64,000 nt of DNA, taken from the NCBI GenBank assembly GCA_003254925.1, contig QANZ01044650.1, positions 369,521 through 433,520 on the forward strand, written 5' to 3'. Made by a program: the position numbers and the translations under genes. This stretch comes from Chamaecrista fasciculata. Lineage: Eukaryota > Streptophyta > Magnoliopsida > Fabales > Fabaceae. The notes under the pieces are model-generated. The model was not told where the DNA came from. It saw only the letters and a list, made by a program, of their open reading frames with translations, and made no database searches. Every line of letters starts with the position of its first letter. The stretch's first letter is position 1. This document shows positions 45,768 to 56,414 of this stretch, one piece after another.

Positions 45768-48700
45768 TCAATGTTCATCTTGATCCACAGAATACTGAAT
45801 CATTTGTACATTCTGAAACACAGAAGAACCTCTCTTCTTCGTCCTGTCCACAATTTGCCTAATCATTTGCTCTTCCATCTCATGATCGCTGTCACCATTT
45901 TCACCTTCAGTAACATCATTAATTTCACAAACACAAGAGCTTCGACCTTCCATCGTTGTTGTCACTTTCCCATTACGTGTGAAATAAGCCATGGACCCGT
46001 TTGCTCCACCATGTTGAATCTGTAATGAACCTTCTTCATAGACATCATCATCATCAATGCATGATGGTGAATTATCTTCTGACTCATCTGTTTTGATCAG
46101 TTCTTCGTAAGCCTCATTGTACGCATCTAGAGCTTCGCCCGATAAGTTCATAACCAGAGGCTCCCCTAAAGGGTCACAGTCATCATCATAAGTCAAAGGA
46201 TTTTTTCTATAAAATGGAGATGACTGTCCATAGTTATGGATGTTTCTCTTGTAATAAAGCCTATGCTCTGATTCCATAAGCTGCAGTTTCCTTTGACTAT
46301 TTTCAAGTGCAATTTCAAGCTCCTTCACACGTTCCTCGAGCCTGGATTCGATAACTTCATGCAAACGGAGAGTCAGTTCTCGAGGTGAAACAGCATAGTT
46401 TGCTGGGAGAGGTGTGGTAGTCTCACTGGTATCCTCATCTGATTTTTGTTCGGAAAAAGCTGCCCTACGAATCGTGTCATGTTGCAACTCGCCTTGAGCA
46501 AAATCTGCTACGAAGTCTGGGTCAACCTGTGAGAATTAGGGCACCATTAACACCGATGGTCTTGCAGCAAGGTGATGTACTCGAAAATAATCTTAAACCT
46601 GTTTTTCCCTTTTTGATTTCCTCTTCCATTATTGGAACTAAGACATGCTAAATACTAATATCAGATGATCAGGAGCATAAGATCCTCAAATTATGGATTG
46701 CCTGATTTGAAAATATACATCCAACCAAGTGTTTACAGTTTGTGAGCCACTTTTTTATTTGGCTAGAAGGTATCAGTGATAAAATAAAGAGTAAACAGAT
46801 AAATTGATCCCTAAAAAATATACGATTAAGTCAATCTCTAAAATGTTGTGTAACCAATAGTCTTTTTGTCCCTACAAGTTAATATCTAAAAAATTGGCTT
46901 AAGGGACGAAGTTGTGTTTCCTTCACAACTTTCAAGAATTAAAGTGTGTAGATTGAAATTGTAAAATCGCACGAGTTCACAATATCACCACTCCAAATAT
47001 GTCCAACTCACTCAAAAACTAGGAGAAAGGTGAAATCAGGTCAAGCTCGATCGAACTGTTGATTTTTGGAGAATAATATTCGTAATATTATTTCATCAAA
47101 AGAGAAAAGGTTTACAATGCTTAAATAAGAGAAAAACTTCCTAATATCTACTAAGAGAAAAACTTCCTAATATCTATTAAGATATCTCATCTAATATCTA
47201 ATCTAATATTTGATAAGATATAAATCAGATTCTACTAAGATATTTCTAATCTTAAAAGATAATTATAAAATAGAAAATAAAAATAATTCTAGATAATCCT
47301 AGATTTCTCAACACTCCCCCCAAGCTGAAAATTGGAATTTTCGATTCGCTCAATTCGCAGCTTGGATCTTCATTGAGATTTGAGCTTCCTTAAACATTGT
47401 TGTCGTTGGAAGAACATAACGGCAATGAAGGCCGAAGGCAATGAAAGCCGAAGGTTAATTCGTCAATGAAGGACGTATGGCAATGAAGGCCGAAGATCTA
47501 TACGTCAATGAAGGACGTACGACAATGAAGGCCGAATAAATATAATGGCAATGAAGGCCAAAGATCAATCCATCAATCAAGGACGTACGACAATGAAGGC
47601 CGAATAAATCTAATGGCAATGAAGGCCAAAGATCAATCCGTCAATCAAGGACGTACGACAATGAAGGCCGAATAAATATAATGGCAATGAAGGCCAAAGA
47701 TCAATNAGATAATCCTAGATTTCTCAACACTCCCCCCAAGCTGAAAATTGGAATTTTCGATTCGCTCAATTCGCAGCTTGGATCTTGATTGAGATTTGAG
47801 CTTCCTTAAACATTGTTGTCGTTGGAAGAAGATAACGGCAATGAAGGCCGAAGGCAATGAAAGCCGAAGGTTAATTTGGCAATGAAGGACATATGGCAAT
47901 GAAGGCCGAAGATCTATACGTCAATGAAGGACGTACGACAATGAAGGCCGAATAAATATAATGGCAATGGAGGCCAAAGATCAATCCGTCAATCAAGGAC
48001 GTACAACAATGAAGGCCGAATAAATATAATGGCAATGAAGGCAAAAGATCAATGGCAATGAAGGCCAAAGATCAATTTCATCAATGAAGGATGAAAGTAT
48101 TGATGGCTTGTGTTCTTTCGAGTCTCAGGGGCTCTCTTCACTAGAGCTTGAACTCCTTTTAGAACCTCAGAGGCCATTTAAAAAGGATTAAAAAGAATTA
48201 TTAGTTAGCCAGAAACAATATAGCCATCTGCCAACCAAAATGCAACAAAACCCTATCTTCAACAAAGAGGGTTCACAAACAGCCGCCAAAACCACCAGAT
48301 TACAGTTAGGGGTCGCCAGAAATAGGTCGTCGACGGCGGCGCAAACGACCGACGAACAGTACGGTGTTTCACGCGCCTCCACGCGTCGGCGTGGGGGGAA
48401 GCGCAAAAATGCTTGAGCGGCACGTGAGCCTCACGCGTAGCTCGGTTGGACACTGGACTTCGGGGAATGACCGTCCGACGACTTCTGTCTCCATCCTTGC
48501 CGGCGGTGACACTAAATGCAAACTTTGAAAAAAGGACCAACTAAACCCTAACCAAGTTTACTCACTGGACAGTGGGTTTCAGTTTCGGTTAAAGATTGAG
48601 TTACTGGGTCGATCTCTGTGATAGCTCTGATACCATGTTGATTTTTGGAGAATAATATTCGTAATATTATTTCATCAAAAGAGAAAAGGTTTACAATGCT

Positions 48701-51073
48701 TAAATAAGAGAAAAACTTCCTAATATCTACTAAGAGAAAAACTTCCTAATATCTCTTCTAATATCTAATCTAATATTTGATAAGATATAAATCAAATTCT
48801 ACTAAGATATTTCTAATCTTAAAAGATAATTATAAAATAGGAAATAAAAATAATTCTAGATAATCCTAGATTTCTCAACACGAACTCTGTCAAAATCTAG
48901 ACTTAAATCGTAAAATCGCACGAGTTCACGATCTCACCATCCTACATATTTTAAGTTTTATGATATGTTGTGTGGACTACTTGACTTTAGTTTTATGTTA
49001 TGTTGACATTAGTGTTAGAACCTTGAACTTGTTTTGGTTAATGAATGTTGGATTTAGATATTATGACAAGACTTCAACGTATTTCAATTAATAAAATGAA
49101 ACACATATAGTCTAGAAATGTATTACTTATACTTAGATAAACTCTTGCAAGTGTATTCCCCCTTCCAAGTTTACTTAAACTCTCGATTTTAACAATCTTG
49201 ATTATAAGACATTTAGTATGACTACAGGATCATGTAATTACTGGAAGATCAAATTAAAGATACTATTTAATGCTAACCTCAACAAGCTCAGAAAGCTTTC
49301 TGTCCAGGCTAGAAATGTTCATGTTCAATCCCAATCTCTCAAGTTCAGCTTCCAGTTCTGCTTCAATTTTACTTATTGATTCTGAACTTTCTTCTTCTTT
49401 CTGATTGTATAATTCTTTGCAGCCATTTCTTGGAGAGTTATCCATATGCCTCTCTGGAGAAAATCCACTTAGATCCTTCTCATAGAAGGAATGGTCACAC
49501 GTATCCTGTGAACCATAATTTTCATTGTTTAACTCCTTCACCGTCATTGAATCTTTCATTTCAAGTTCTTCTTGTAGATCTTGAACCAGGTTTTCAGTCT
49601 GCTTCAACAAATCTCTTAACTTGTCTACTTCCCTTTTATTTGTTGCGACGGAAGTTATTATACCAAAAGAAATCCCAAGACTGTAGAGGAACGCTGCATC
49701 TGATGGTTATCGAAGTGTCAGCACATATCAAAGAAAAGAGACTCAGTGCATGACTAAATATTTTTTGCTAACTGGTGCACGGAATACTATTTGAAGAAAT
49801 TTTTCTCTCCCCTCCAGAAAAGAATTAAATCTTATGTAAAGAAAGAGTGGCATTGTTTTACTATGTTTAAATATATCGGAGAGGATCAAGAATAGAGAAA
49901 CTAAAATCAATTCAAAAGACCATTTAATTTAAAGTTAACTCACTATATGTCTATATCTATACTAGGAAAGAAAATGAACAAAACAAAACTAGTTGACATT
50001 ATTTATTCTTTAGCATAATAGAGAAAAAGACTATTATCAAGCATAAAAATATAGAGACCAGTAACAAATTTCATGTTGCAATTTCATCAAAAGTAAACAG
50101 GTGTGTTATGTGTAAATCACAAGTTAAAAAAAAAACTATTTGGAGTGTAGCACAGGCTCAAAACAAATTTTAAATTGAAGATCATACCGATGTATTTTCC
50201 ACTCAACACAGTGTTGGAAGAGCTCAAACTCCCACTCCGCCATTTTCCAGCCTTGTGTTTAGGCTTCTTAGGATGATCGTCAAGAGATCTGATTTTTGGG
50301 AGGGAAGGAGTCCCAAATGCACTTTCATTGTTTGAGGCTTCCTTATGCCACTTACTTTCCTCCTTCCCAGTTGATGCACTGAAAGATTTATGATTAGATC
50401 TGCCGATAATTTCACTTCCATTACTTACAAGAAATGACCTTGTGAGTGTAGATGTAGAAGGTGATGGAAGAGAACTAAAGACATATTCTTCCATTTTGCA
50501 ATGTTCCTTGTATATCTGAGCCATGAGGCAACTTTCTAAGGAATTTAAAGGTCTACATAAATGTCCACACAAATGTTTAGTTCTGAGAGAGGTTTTACTT
50601 CCAGAAGAATGATGACTAGGACCCACTTCTCCGGCTGAAGAATCGGGAAACAAGGAACCATAATTGGCACCAACATTGGCTGTTTGCTCATTTCCAACTG
50701 CAACAGCATCCAAGTTCTCGTTTGGAGAGAATAAGATTGGCAAGTTTGATATCGAAAGTACAGTGCTCTCATCGTAATTCCCATGTCTTAACTTTCCACA
50801 ATGAAGCACTTTGCTAGGAGTTGCTGCTTCAACTGTTGAAAGATCATCCACTAAGTTCCCATGTGATGAAACCCTTTGTTCTGAAGAGAAATCTTTGCCT
50901 ACTTTATCTCCCCATGCTTCTCTATGTAAGGGTCGGCTTTGAGACTTTGAATTCTCAAAATTAGGATCCTCCGAAGACAGCTGACACGAATTATCGCTGT
51001 TCTTTGAAGGCCTGTTCCAATGTGTAGCTAAATAACCAGCTCCTGCAGCCGCTGCAACAACCCACAGATCCAT
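45768..51073 (-). CDS. POLAR-like coiled-coil protein
   Basis: Coding exons in minus order 50188-51073, 49278-49699 and 45768-46526 join in phase (886, 422 and 759 nt) to 688 residues. The N-terminus MDLWVVAAAAGAGYLATHW is a short hydrophobic segment. Residues 297-313 (AAFLYSLGISFGIITSVA) form a second hydrophobic stretch, followed by a coiled coil (REVDKLRDLLKQTENLVQDL, about 317-345). A Glu/Leu-rich segment (KIEAELEAELERLGLNMN) precedes exon 3. The block SPRELTLRLHEVIESRLEER with VKELEIALENSQRKL (about 484-522) is the conserved domain of POLAR and its relatives, plant proteins that mark cell polarity and scaffold GSK3-like kinases in asymmetric division. The C-terminal 150 residues are acidic. 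Family placement is by memory of motifs; the cellular role is inferred. A 5' UTR intron probably runs from about 51890 to 51093. Intron 2 (46527-49277) holds an LTR retrotransposon. Confidence 0.75.
47057..48880 (-). mobile_element. Complete non-autonomous LTR retrotransposon in intron 2 of the POLAR-like gene
   Basis: Two LTRs, 47057-47313 (257 bp) and 48636-48880 (245 bp), each TGTTGA...TCAACA, differ by about three substitutions and a 12-bp indel. The target duplication CGAAC is perfect (47052-47056, 48881-48885). Read on the minus strand, TGGTATCAGAGC (48624-48635), the primer-binding site for initiator tRNA-Met, directly abuts the 5' LTR, and the polypurine tract GGGGGGAG (47314-47321) abuts the 3' LTR. 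The 1.3-kb interior has no gag or pol; it consists of tandem repeats near the tract and a GC-richer segment (48200-48540) with open frames of unknown meaning. It depends on an autonomous partner. It lies in the same orientation as the host gene. Confidence 0.92.
47513..47705. repeat. 68-bp minisatellite inside the LTR retrotransposon
   Basis: Units start GGACGTACGACAATGAAGGC at 47513, 47581 and 47649, exactly 68 bp apart. Each also contains the shorter motif 'GGCAATGAAGGCC'. After the N at 47706 two more related units occur at about 47927 and 47999. Confidence 0.88.
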
Positions 51074-52058
51074 TTTTGCTGTGCCTCACACTGAAAAAAA
51101 ACCCAATTCACCGGACTCTACAACACAAATTACCCTCTTCCTATCAAGTATTAGCATCAAACAGCTAAGGGAAGTTTTTCTTTGAAATTTGAGAAATTGC
51201 CTACAATTATTCAGGCAATAATAGGTCACAGATAAAACCAGAATCCTTTATTCACGAAACAGATTCTCCTCATCCAAAACCTCATCATAAAATCCATAAG
51301 AACCCTATCACTCACTAATCTACTTGAAAAAAATAGCTATGCCCCTAAGTTGAAGAATGGAGAAGCCATTACACTTGACCTTGATAGTCATTGCAATAGC
51401 AACAATAGTGGCAAAAATCTCAATCACGCGAGAATCAGCATATATATAGAATAGAGGGATCAAGAATAATTAAAGCATGACATACGATACTTATTTTCTG
51501 TTAGTTTCACTGGCATCAGAAACCTTCCAGCTTCAGCAAAAATCAAAACCTAAACGAGCACATTTTCTAGAGAAAGCTACATTTCATTATATAATACAGA
51601 AATTTCTGCAACTCCAAGAAACTATCTTTCATTATGTAACACAGAAATTGCAGGCTATGTCCACCACTAAAAGAAGCTTCTTCACTGAAATACTCATAGA
51701 AGAGACGAACCCATTGCACCAAAGTGGAAGATGATGCAGTAGAGTTATGAAGACACTACTAACCTTGCTGCTACTTTTCTGGCACTAAGGAAAAAGGGAT
51801 TTTGAAAAAATTAATGAGAGAAGAAAAAAAAGGCTTACTTTTCGAAAGCCATCAATGACTCTGTGAAGCAGATTTATCATACCTTGCGGACATTGCTATA
51901 CGAAGGTTTGTTTTTGTCGAGACTCGAAGAAGGATTTGATGATACAATCTTTGGAAAAGAATAAGACCCTACTCCGTTATCCCCGAGAGAAATACGCCTG
52001 CACACTGCACGGCTACGCCAACAATTTTACACAAATTAATAAGTGTATGGAAAAAATG
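51074..52058. other. Upstream region and 5' leader of the POLAR-like gene
   Basis: Minus-strand leader exon at about 51893-52000, donor AAG|GTATGATA at 51890 and acceptor TTTTTTTTCAG just before 51090, giving a 5' UTR intron of about 0.8 kb. The plus-strand frame at 51477-51734 overlaps this intron and looks like chance. Confidence 0.5.
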
Positions 52059-52308
52059 GAGTAAAGTAACCATTCACTCCTTAAAAGATCAATAAGTTAA
52101 CAATTCAGTCTCTATATGATTAAAATATATAATTTAGCTCTTTAAAAATAATTTTAGTCCTTTTTATAAATTAAAAAAATATCATTTGGTTCTTTTAGAG
52201 ACTAACAAATATATTGTTTGATTCTTTTAAAAACTAAATTAAGTATTTCAATCTTTCAAAAAATGACTTATTCATAATTTTTCAAAAACCAAGTTGTTAG
52301 TTTACTTT
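52059..52308. mobile_element. Small GAGTAAA-type inverted-repeat element
   Basis: GAGTAAAGTAACCATTCACT at the left and GTTGTTAGTTTACTT at the right are inverted; the arms contain 'AAAAGATC'/'GATTAAA' modules similar to 56575-56823. No target duplication confirmed. Confidence 0.5.
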
Positions 52309-54400
52309 AAAAAAATCTATAAAATTTAGGTCAAAACCTCATTTTGGTCCTAAAACTATAGGGTGAGTTCTATGTTGATCCTAAAACTTTTTTTTTGCTT
52401 TTTTCCTCCAACTTTTCCAATTATTTCATCGTTAGTTGACTTAGTTCAAAATGTTCTTTGGTGTGATTTCTGTCATTATTTTTAAGCTAGATACCTAACT
52501 TAAACAACCATTTGTCTCCTATATGTTTCCTAAATAAGTTAGTTGGAAGAGAGGAAAAAAAAATTTCTTAGTCACAAATTGAAGATAAAATTTTCTTTAT
52601 TTTTTTGCCAACTTACTTATTATAATACAATACATATGAAAGAGAAATGATGAACCTCAACTATTTTGATTAAAAATAATAACATAAATCAAACAAAGTT
52701 ACATTTGAATTAATGATGGAACAAATGAAAAACTTAAGGACCAAAATGAAATAAAAAAATAATTTAAGACTAAAACGAAAGTTATCTTATAATTTGATAA
52801 CCCAAATGAGTTTTGAGGTTTTTTTGGTGTCGTCGATTTGTTTGGGTATTTTAACCCCTGTTTACAAAAAAGAAAAAGAAAAAGTTTTTTTGACTTAAAA
52901 TTTATTATTTTTACTATTTTTTCTCCGCCCTTTTTGACAATAACGGTGTTCAGATGGAAATTTTAATATTTTCTCTCCGCTTCTTATTGGGCCAGAAAAC
53001 TTCATTCTGATCCCTTATATATCCAGATTTTTTTTCAGTTCGGTTCCTTTTAGATTTTTCTGCTCCAACTTGTTCTCTGACAATTTATTTTATCATCAAT
53101 TTTAGTCTCTTTATTTAGTTCTTTATTAAATTTTTTTTGGTGACCAGTTCTTTATTAAATTGATTGCATAACAACACTAATTAAAGATATAATGTCATTA
53201 GTTAACAAAATGACAATTTAATCGTCAAATGAACACACTTTTTGTTGTTAAAATTAATTATTACAAGTAATTTTTTAAATTTTTAAGATTTCACATGAAA
53301 TTTATATATGTTCTTTATATGATTCTGATGTTGATAAAAAGCAATTATAAAATACTAAATTGAAAGTATATTAATATGTGAGGAACTAAAATATAATTTT
53401 AGTCAAAAGGAAAAATCTCGGCTCATCCTGGCTTACCATTTAATTTATTCTGTCGTTTTTCCAGTAAAAAATATCTTCTTCTTTCTTTCGTAAATGCCAA
53501 TAGAAAAATATCTGGTCGTCCATATATGTTTTGTAAAGATAACGCAATTATTTATTACTATTTATTTTCTGTTGTTTGTTTCCCTGCAAACTTTGCGAAA
53601 ATGTGTGAGATATGGATGTCCTAGCTTGAATGGTTAACATGGACATGGAACAGACATACCATGAGTCCGTTTTTCGCGGTGTCTTGAGATTTTTAGAATA
53701 TTAGATTAGATTAAAGAATATATATTTCAACAAGGACATTATAAATATCACATAATATATAGTTTGAAGTATGAAGTATGAAAATCAAAACATGAAAAGA
53801 AATTGTTGAATTTTTTTACTAAGGTTTTCTAAATGAGTTTTTGTTTTTAATATATTAATGATTGAATGTATGAAGTATGAAAATCAAAACATGAAAAGAA
53901 AAATTACACACACTTGAAGCGCCTTTCATTTTATAGCATCATATAATTCAGAAAGGACAACGGGAAAACGGGAGAACAACAATATCATCAAATCTTTGAA
54001 AAACGTTTACCAAAAAAAAAATCTTTGAAAAACAATAAATGAGGAAGGCCCACTTAAGAAAATGTTTTCTAGCATTAACGGAAAAAATAAAAAGAACCTA
54101 TTTTTTTATTATTATTACAGAAAAAGAACCTATTAAAGTATTATTAATAGTGCATTGACGTTGAAGCTGATTGCTTTGATTAATTGATCACCATACCTAC
54201 TGAAATTGATGTTTCAAAAAATGAAACACTTCAATAAATGCATCTACACCTACCTTGATTTCGTTTTCGATGCTCTGATTAGTAATATATTTTTCCCAAT
54301 TATACCCATTGAGAAAGAAAGAAAGAACTAAAAAGTGGGTTCATAAATAAAGAACAAATCAGATCAATATGAACCGAATTGTATTATTATTATTTTTTTT
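52309..54400. other. AT-rich intergenic, decayed repeats
   Basis: Multiple 'TTTTGGTCC'-type arms (52340-52810, 52990-53400) suggest eroded inverted-repeat elements. A direct repeat of about 33 bp (ATGAAGTATGAAAATCAAAA and on) occurs at 53771 and 53870. No gene is seen. Confidence 0.45.
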
Positions 54401-55185
54401 GGCCAAAGTCCTATTTTGGTCCCTAAGTTATGCTTAGTGTTTCAAATTGGTCCCCCAGTTATTTTTTGTTCCATATTGGTCTCTCAGTTATGCAAAACTT
54501 GATAAAGTTGGTCCCTCTAACAGTTTCCATCCACTTTTCCGTTAAAAAAAAAAGACAAAATTAATTTTTAACTCCTAAAAGTTTATTTTTTTTTGCATTA
54601 AGGACTTTTTCCTCTATAATAGAATCAAAAAATAAGAAAGAAAAAATAATTGGGGGTTTTAATTTATTTCACACCAAACCCCTCCCTCTCTCCGATTGGA
54701 CTGTTTTTGCGGCGTCACACTCAAACCCTTCACTTTCCCTTCCATCTCCGTCTTCTCCTCCGATGATCTCAACAGATGTCTCAGCTGATGTGGCGGTGGT
54801 TTTCCGTGACTTGGAATTTGAATATTCAGTGAAGGGTTTGAGTGTGATGCCGCAGAAAGGGTTTGAGTGTGATGCCGCAGAAACAGTCCAATCGGAGAGA
54901 GAGAGGTTTGGTGTGAAATAAACTAAAACCCTCAATTATTTATTCTTTCTTACATTTTGGTTCTATTATAGAGGAAAAGGTCCTTAATGCAAAAAAAAAT
55001 TAAACTTTTAGGAGTTAAAAATTAATTTTGTCTTTTTTTTTTAACGGAAAAGTGGATGGAAACTGTTAGAGGGACCAACTTTATTAAGTTTTGCATAATT
55101 GGGGGACCAATATGGAACGAAAAATAACTGGGGTACCAATTTGAAACACTGAGCATAACTGAGGGACCAAAATAGAACTTTGACC
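54401..55185. mobile_element. Long fold-back element with arms of about 335 bp
   Basis: Ends GGCCAAAGTCCTATTTTGGT and its near complement ending CTTTGACC. Almost the entire 785 bp pairs with itself, leaving a loop of about 90 bp near 54735-54825. Inner parts of the arms (TCCGATTGGACTGTTTTTGC and its complement) are unlike other family members. The right arm has a 25-bp tandem duplication (GGGTTTGAGTGTGATGCCGC at 54835 and 54860). Termini match the 9-bp-duplication Mutator-like family; flanks are T-rich, so the duplication cannot be verified. Confidence 0.82.
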
Positions 55186-55425
55186 TTCTTTTTTTGGATA
55201 ACTTGTACCAAATTGTATTCAAGATTTGCTTGTTTGAGTTTTGTTCAGTACCTTGGAAAATATTTGAACTGAACAAATTGTATTCAAGACAAGATTTACT
55301 GTCCGTTTTGTTAACTCAATTATTCATATCAGTAATTCACTCTTGTTTATAGCGTTTTATGCATCATAATTTTACATTATTTGCATTTTATTATAAATAA
55401 GTCATTCAAACGTATTATAGATTTA

Positions 55426-55791
55426 AGAGTAAATTACACAGAAAGTTCACATGGTTTGGAGATTTTAAGATTGGGTCTATGTGATTTGAAAAATTGCAAT
55501 TTGAAGGACTGAGGTTTGCTCCATTAGCAGAAAAGGGTTCTCCATCCAAATTTGAACAAAAATTTAGGCTAAAATATTATTTTAAGACTCTAATTATTAA
55601 TTTTTTATGCATTTGACTCCTTATTTCTATGAGGAAGGGACTTTGATGCAAAAACAAAATTTTTCGAGGACTTTGGCTCTGGCTATTGAAAAATTTTCTG
55701 ATTTGACAGAAATCAAGATATCCTTCTGCAATTATATTCAACCATATTTTCAATAGTCAAGCAGTCCTTGAAAATTTTATGTTTTTGCATC

Positions 55792-55826
<35 letters not shown>

Positions 55827-56027
55827 GAAATAAGAAGTTAAATATATACAAAATTAATAGTTAGGGTCTAAAAATGGTATTTTAGCATAAATTTCCATTA
55901 AAATTGGGACGGAGAGCCCTTTTTCTGCTAACGAAGCAAACTTCAATCTCCCAAATTGCAACTTTTCAAACCACAAAGACCTAATCTTGAAAACTCCAAA
56001 CCACAGAGACCTTCTGTTTAATTTACC
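55426..56027. mobile_element. Mutator-like inverted-repeat element with 9-bp duplication
   Basis: Starts AGAGTAAATTACACAGAAAG and ends CTTCTGTTTAATTTACC, with arms CACATGGTTTGGAG / CTCCAAACCACAGAG. Perfect 9-bp flanks ATAGATTTA at 55417-55425 and 56028-56036. Contains a (CT)n tract at 55796-55824. Non-coding. Confidence 0.85.
55796..55824. repeat. (CT)n microsatellite
   Basis: About 14 CT dinucleotides on one arm of the element at 55426-56027; the opposite arm lacks the matching GA tract, so it expanded after insertion. Confidence 0.85.
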
Positions 56028-56414
56028 ATAGATTTAAAGATAGCAATAGAAGGCAACAACACTAAACCAAATAATAAAAAGAGAAAAAGGAAGGAATACC
56101 AATATTTCACCATGAAGAATAATCGATGGCATTCTATGTAGGAGTTAGGCACCAGATGTTTACAAGTAGTTCCTTTTACTCTTACTTTTTTTTTTTCAAT
56201 TTTACTGAGTAAAGTACTTCAGTAAATTTAAATCTCTAATTAATCACTCAGCTATAAACTTAAGCATATTCTTTGTATCTTTATTATATTAAAAGATTTT
56301 AAAAAACATAATTATAAAGTGCTGAATTGCAAAAAGTATTCACTTGTCATTTTATGATTAGATAATGTAAAGATATAATATTAACAGCTATATATACTTT
56401 AATTATTCCCTTGA

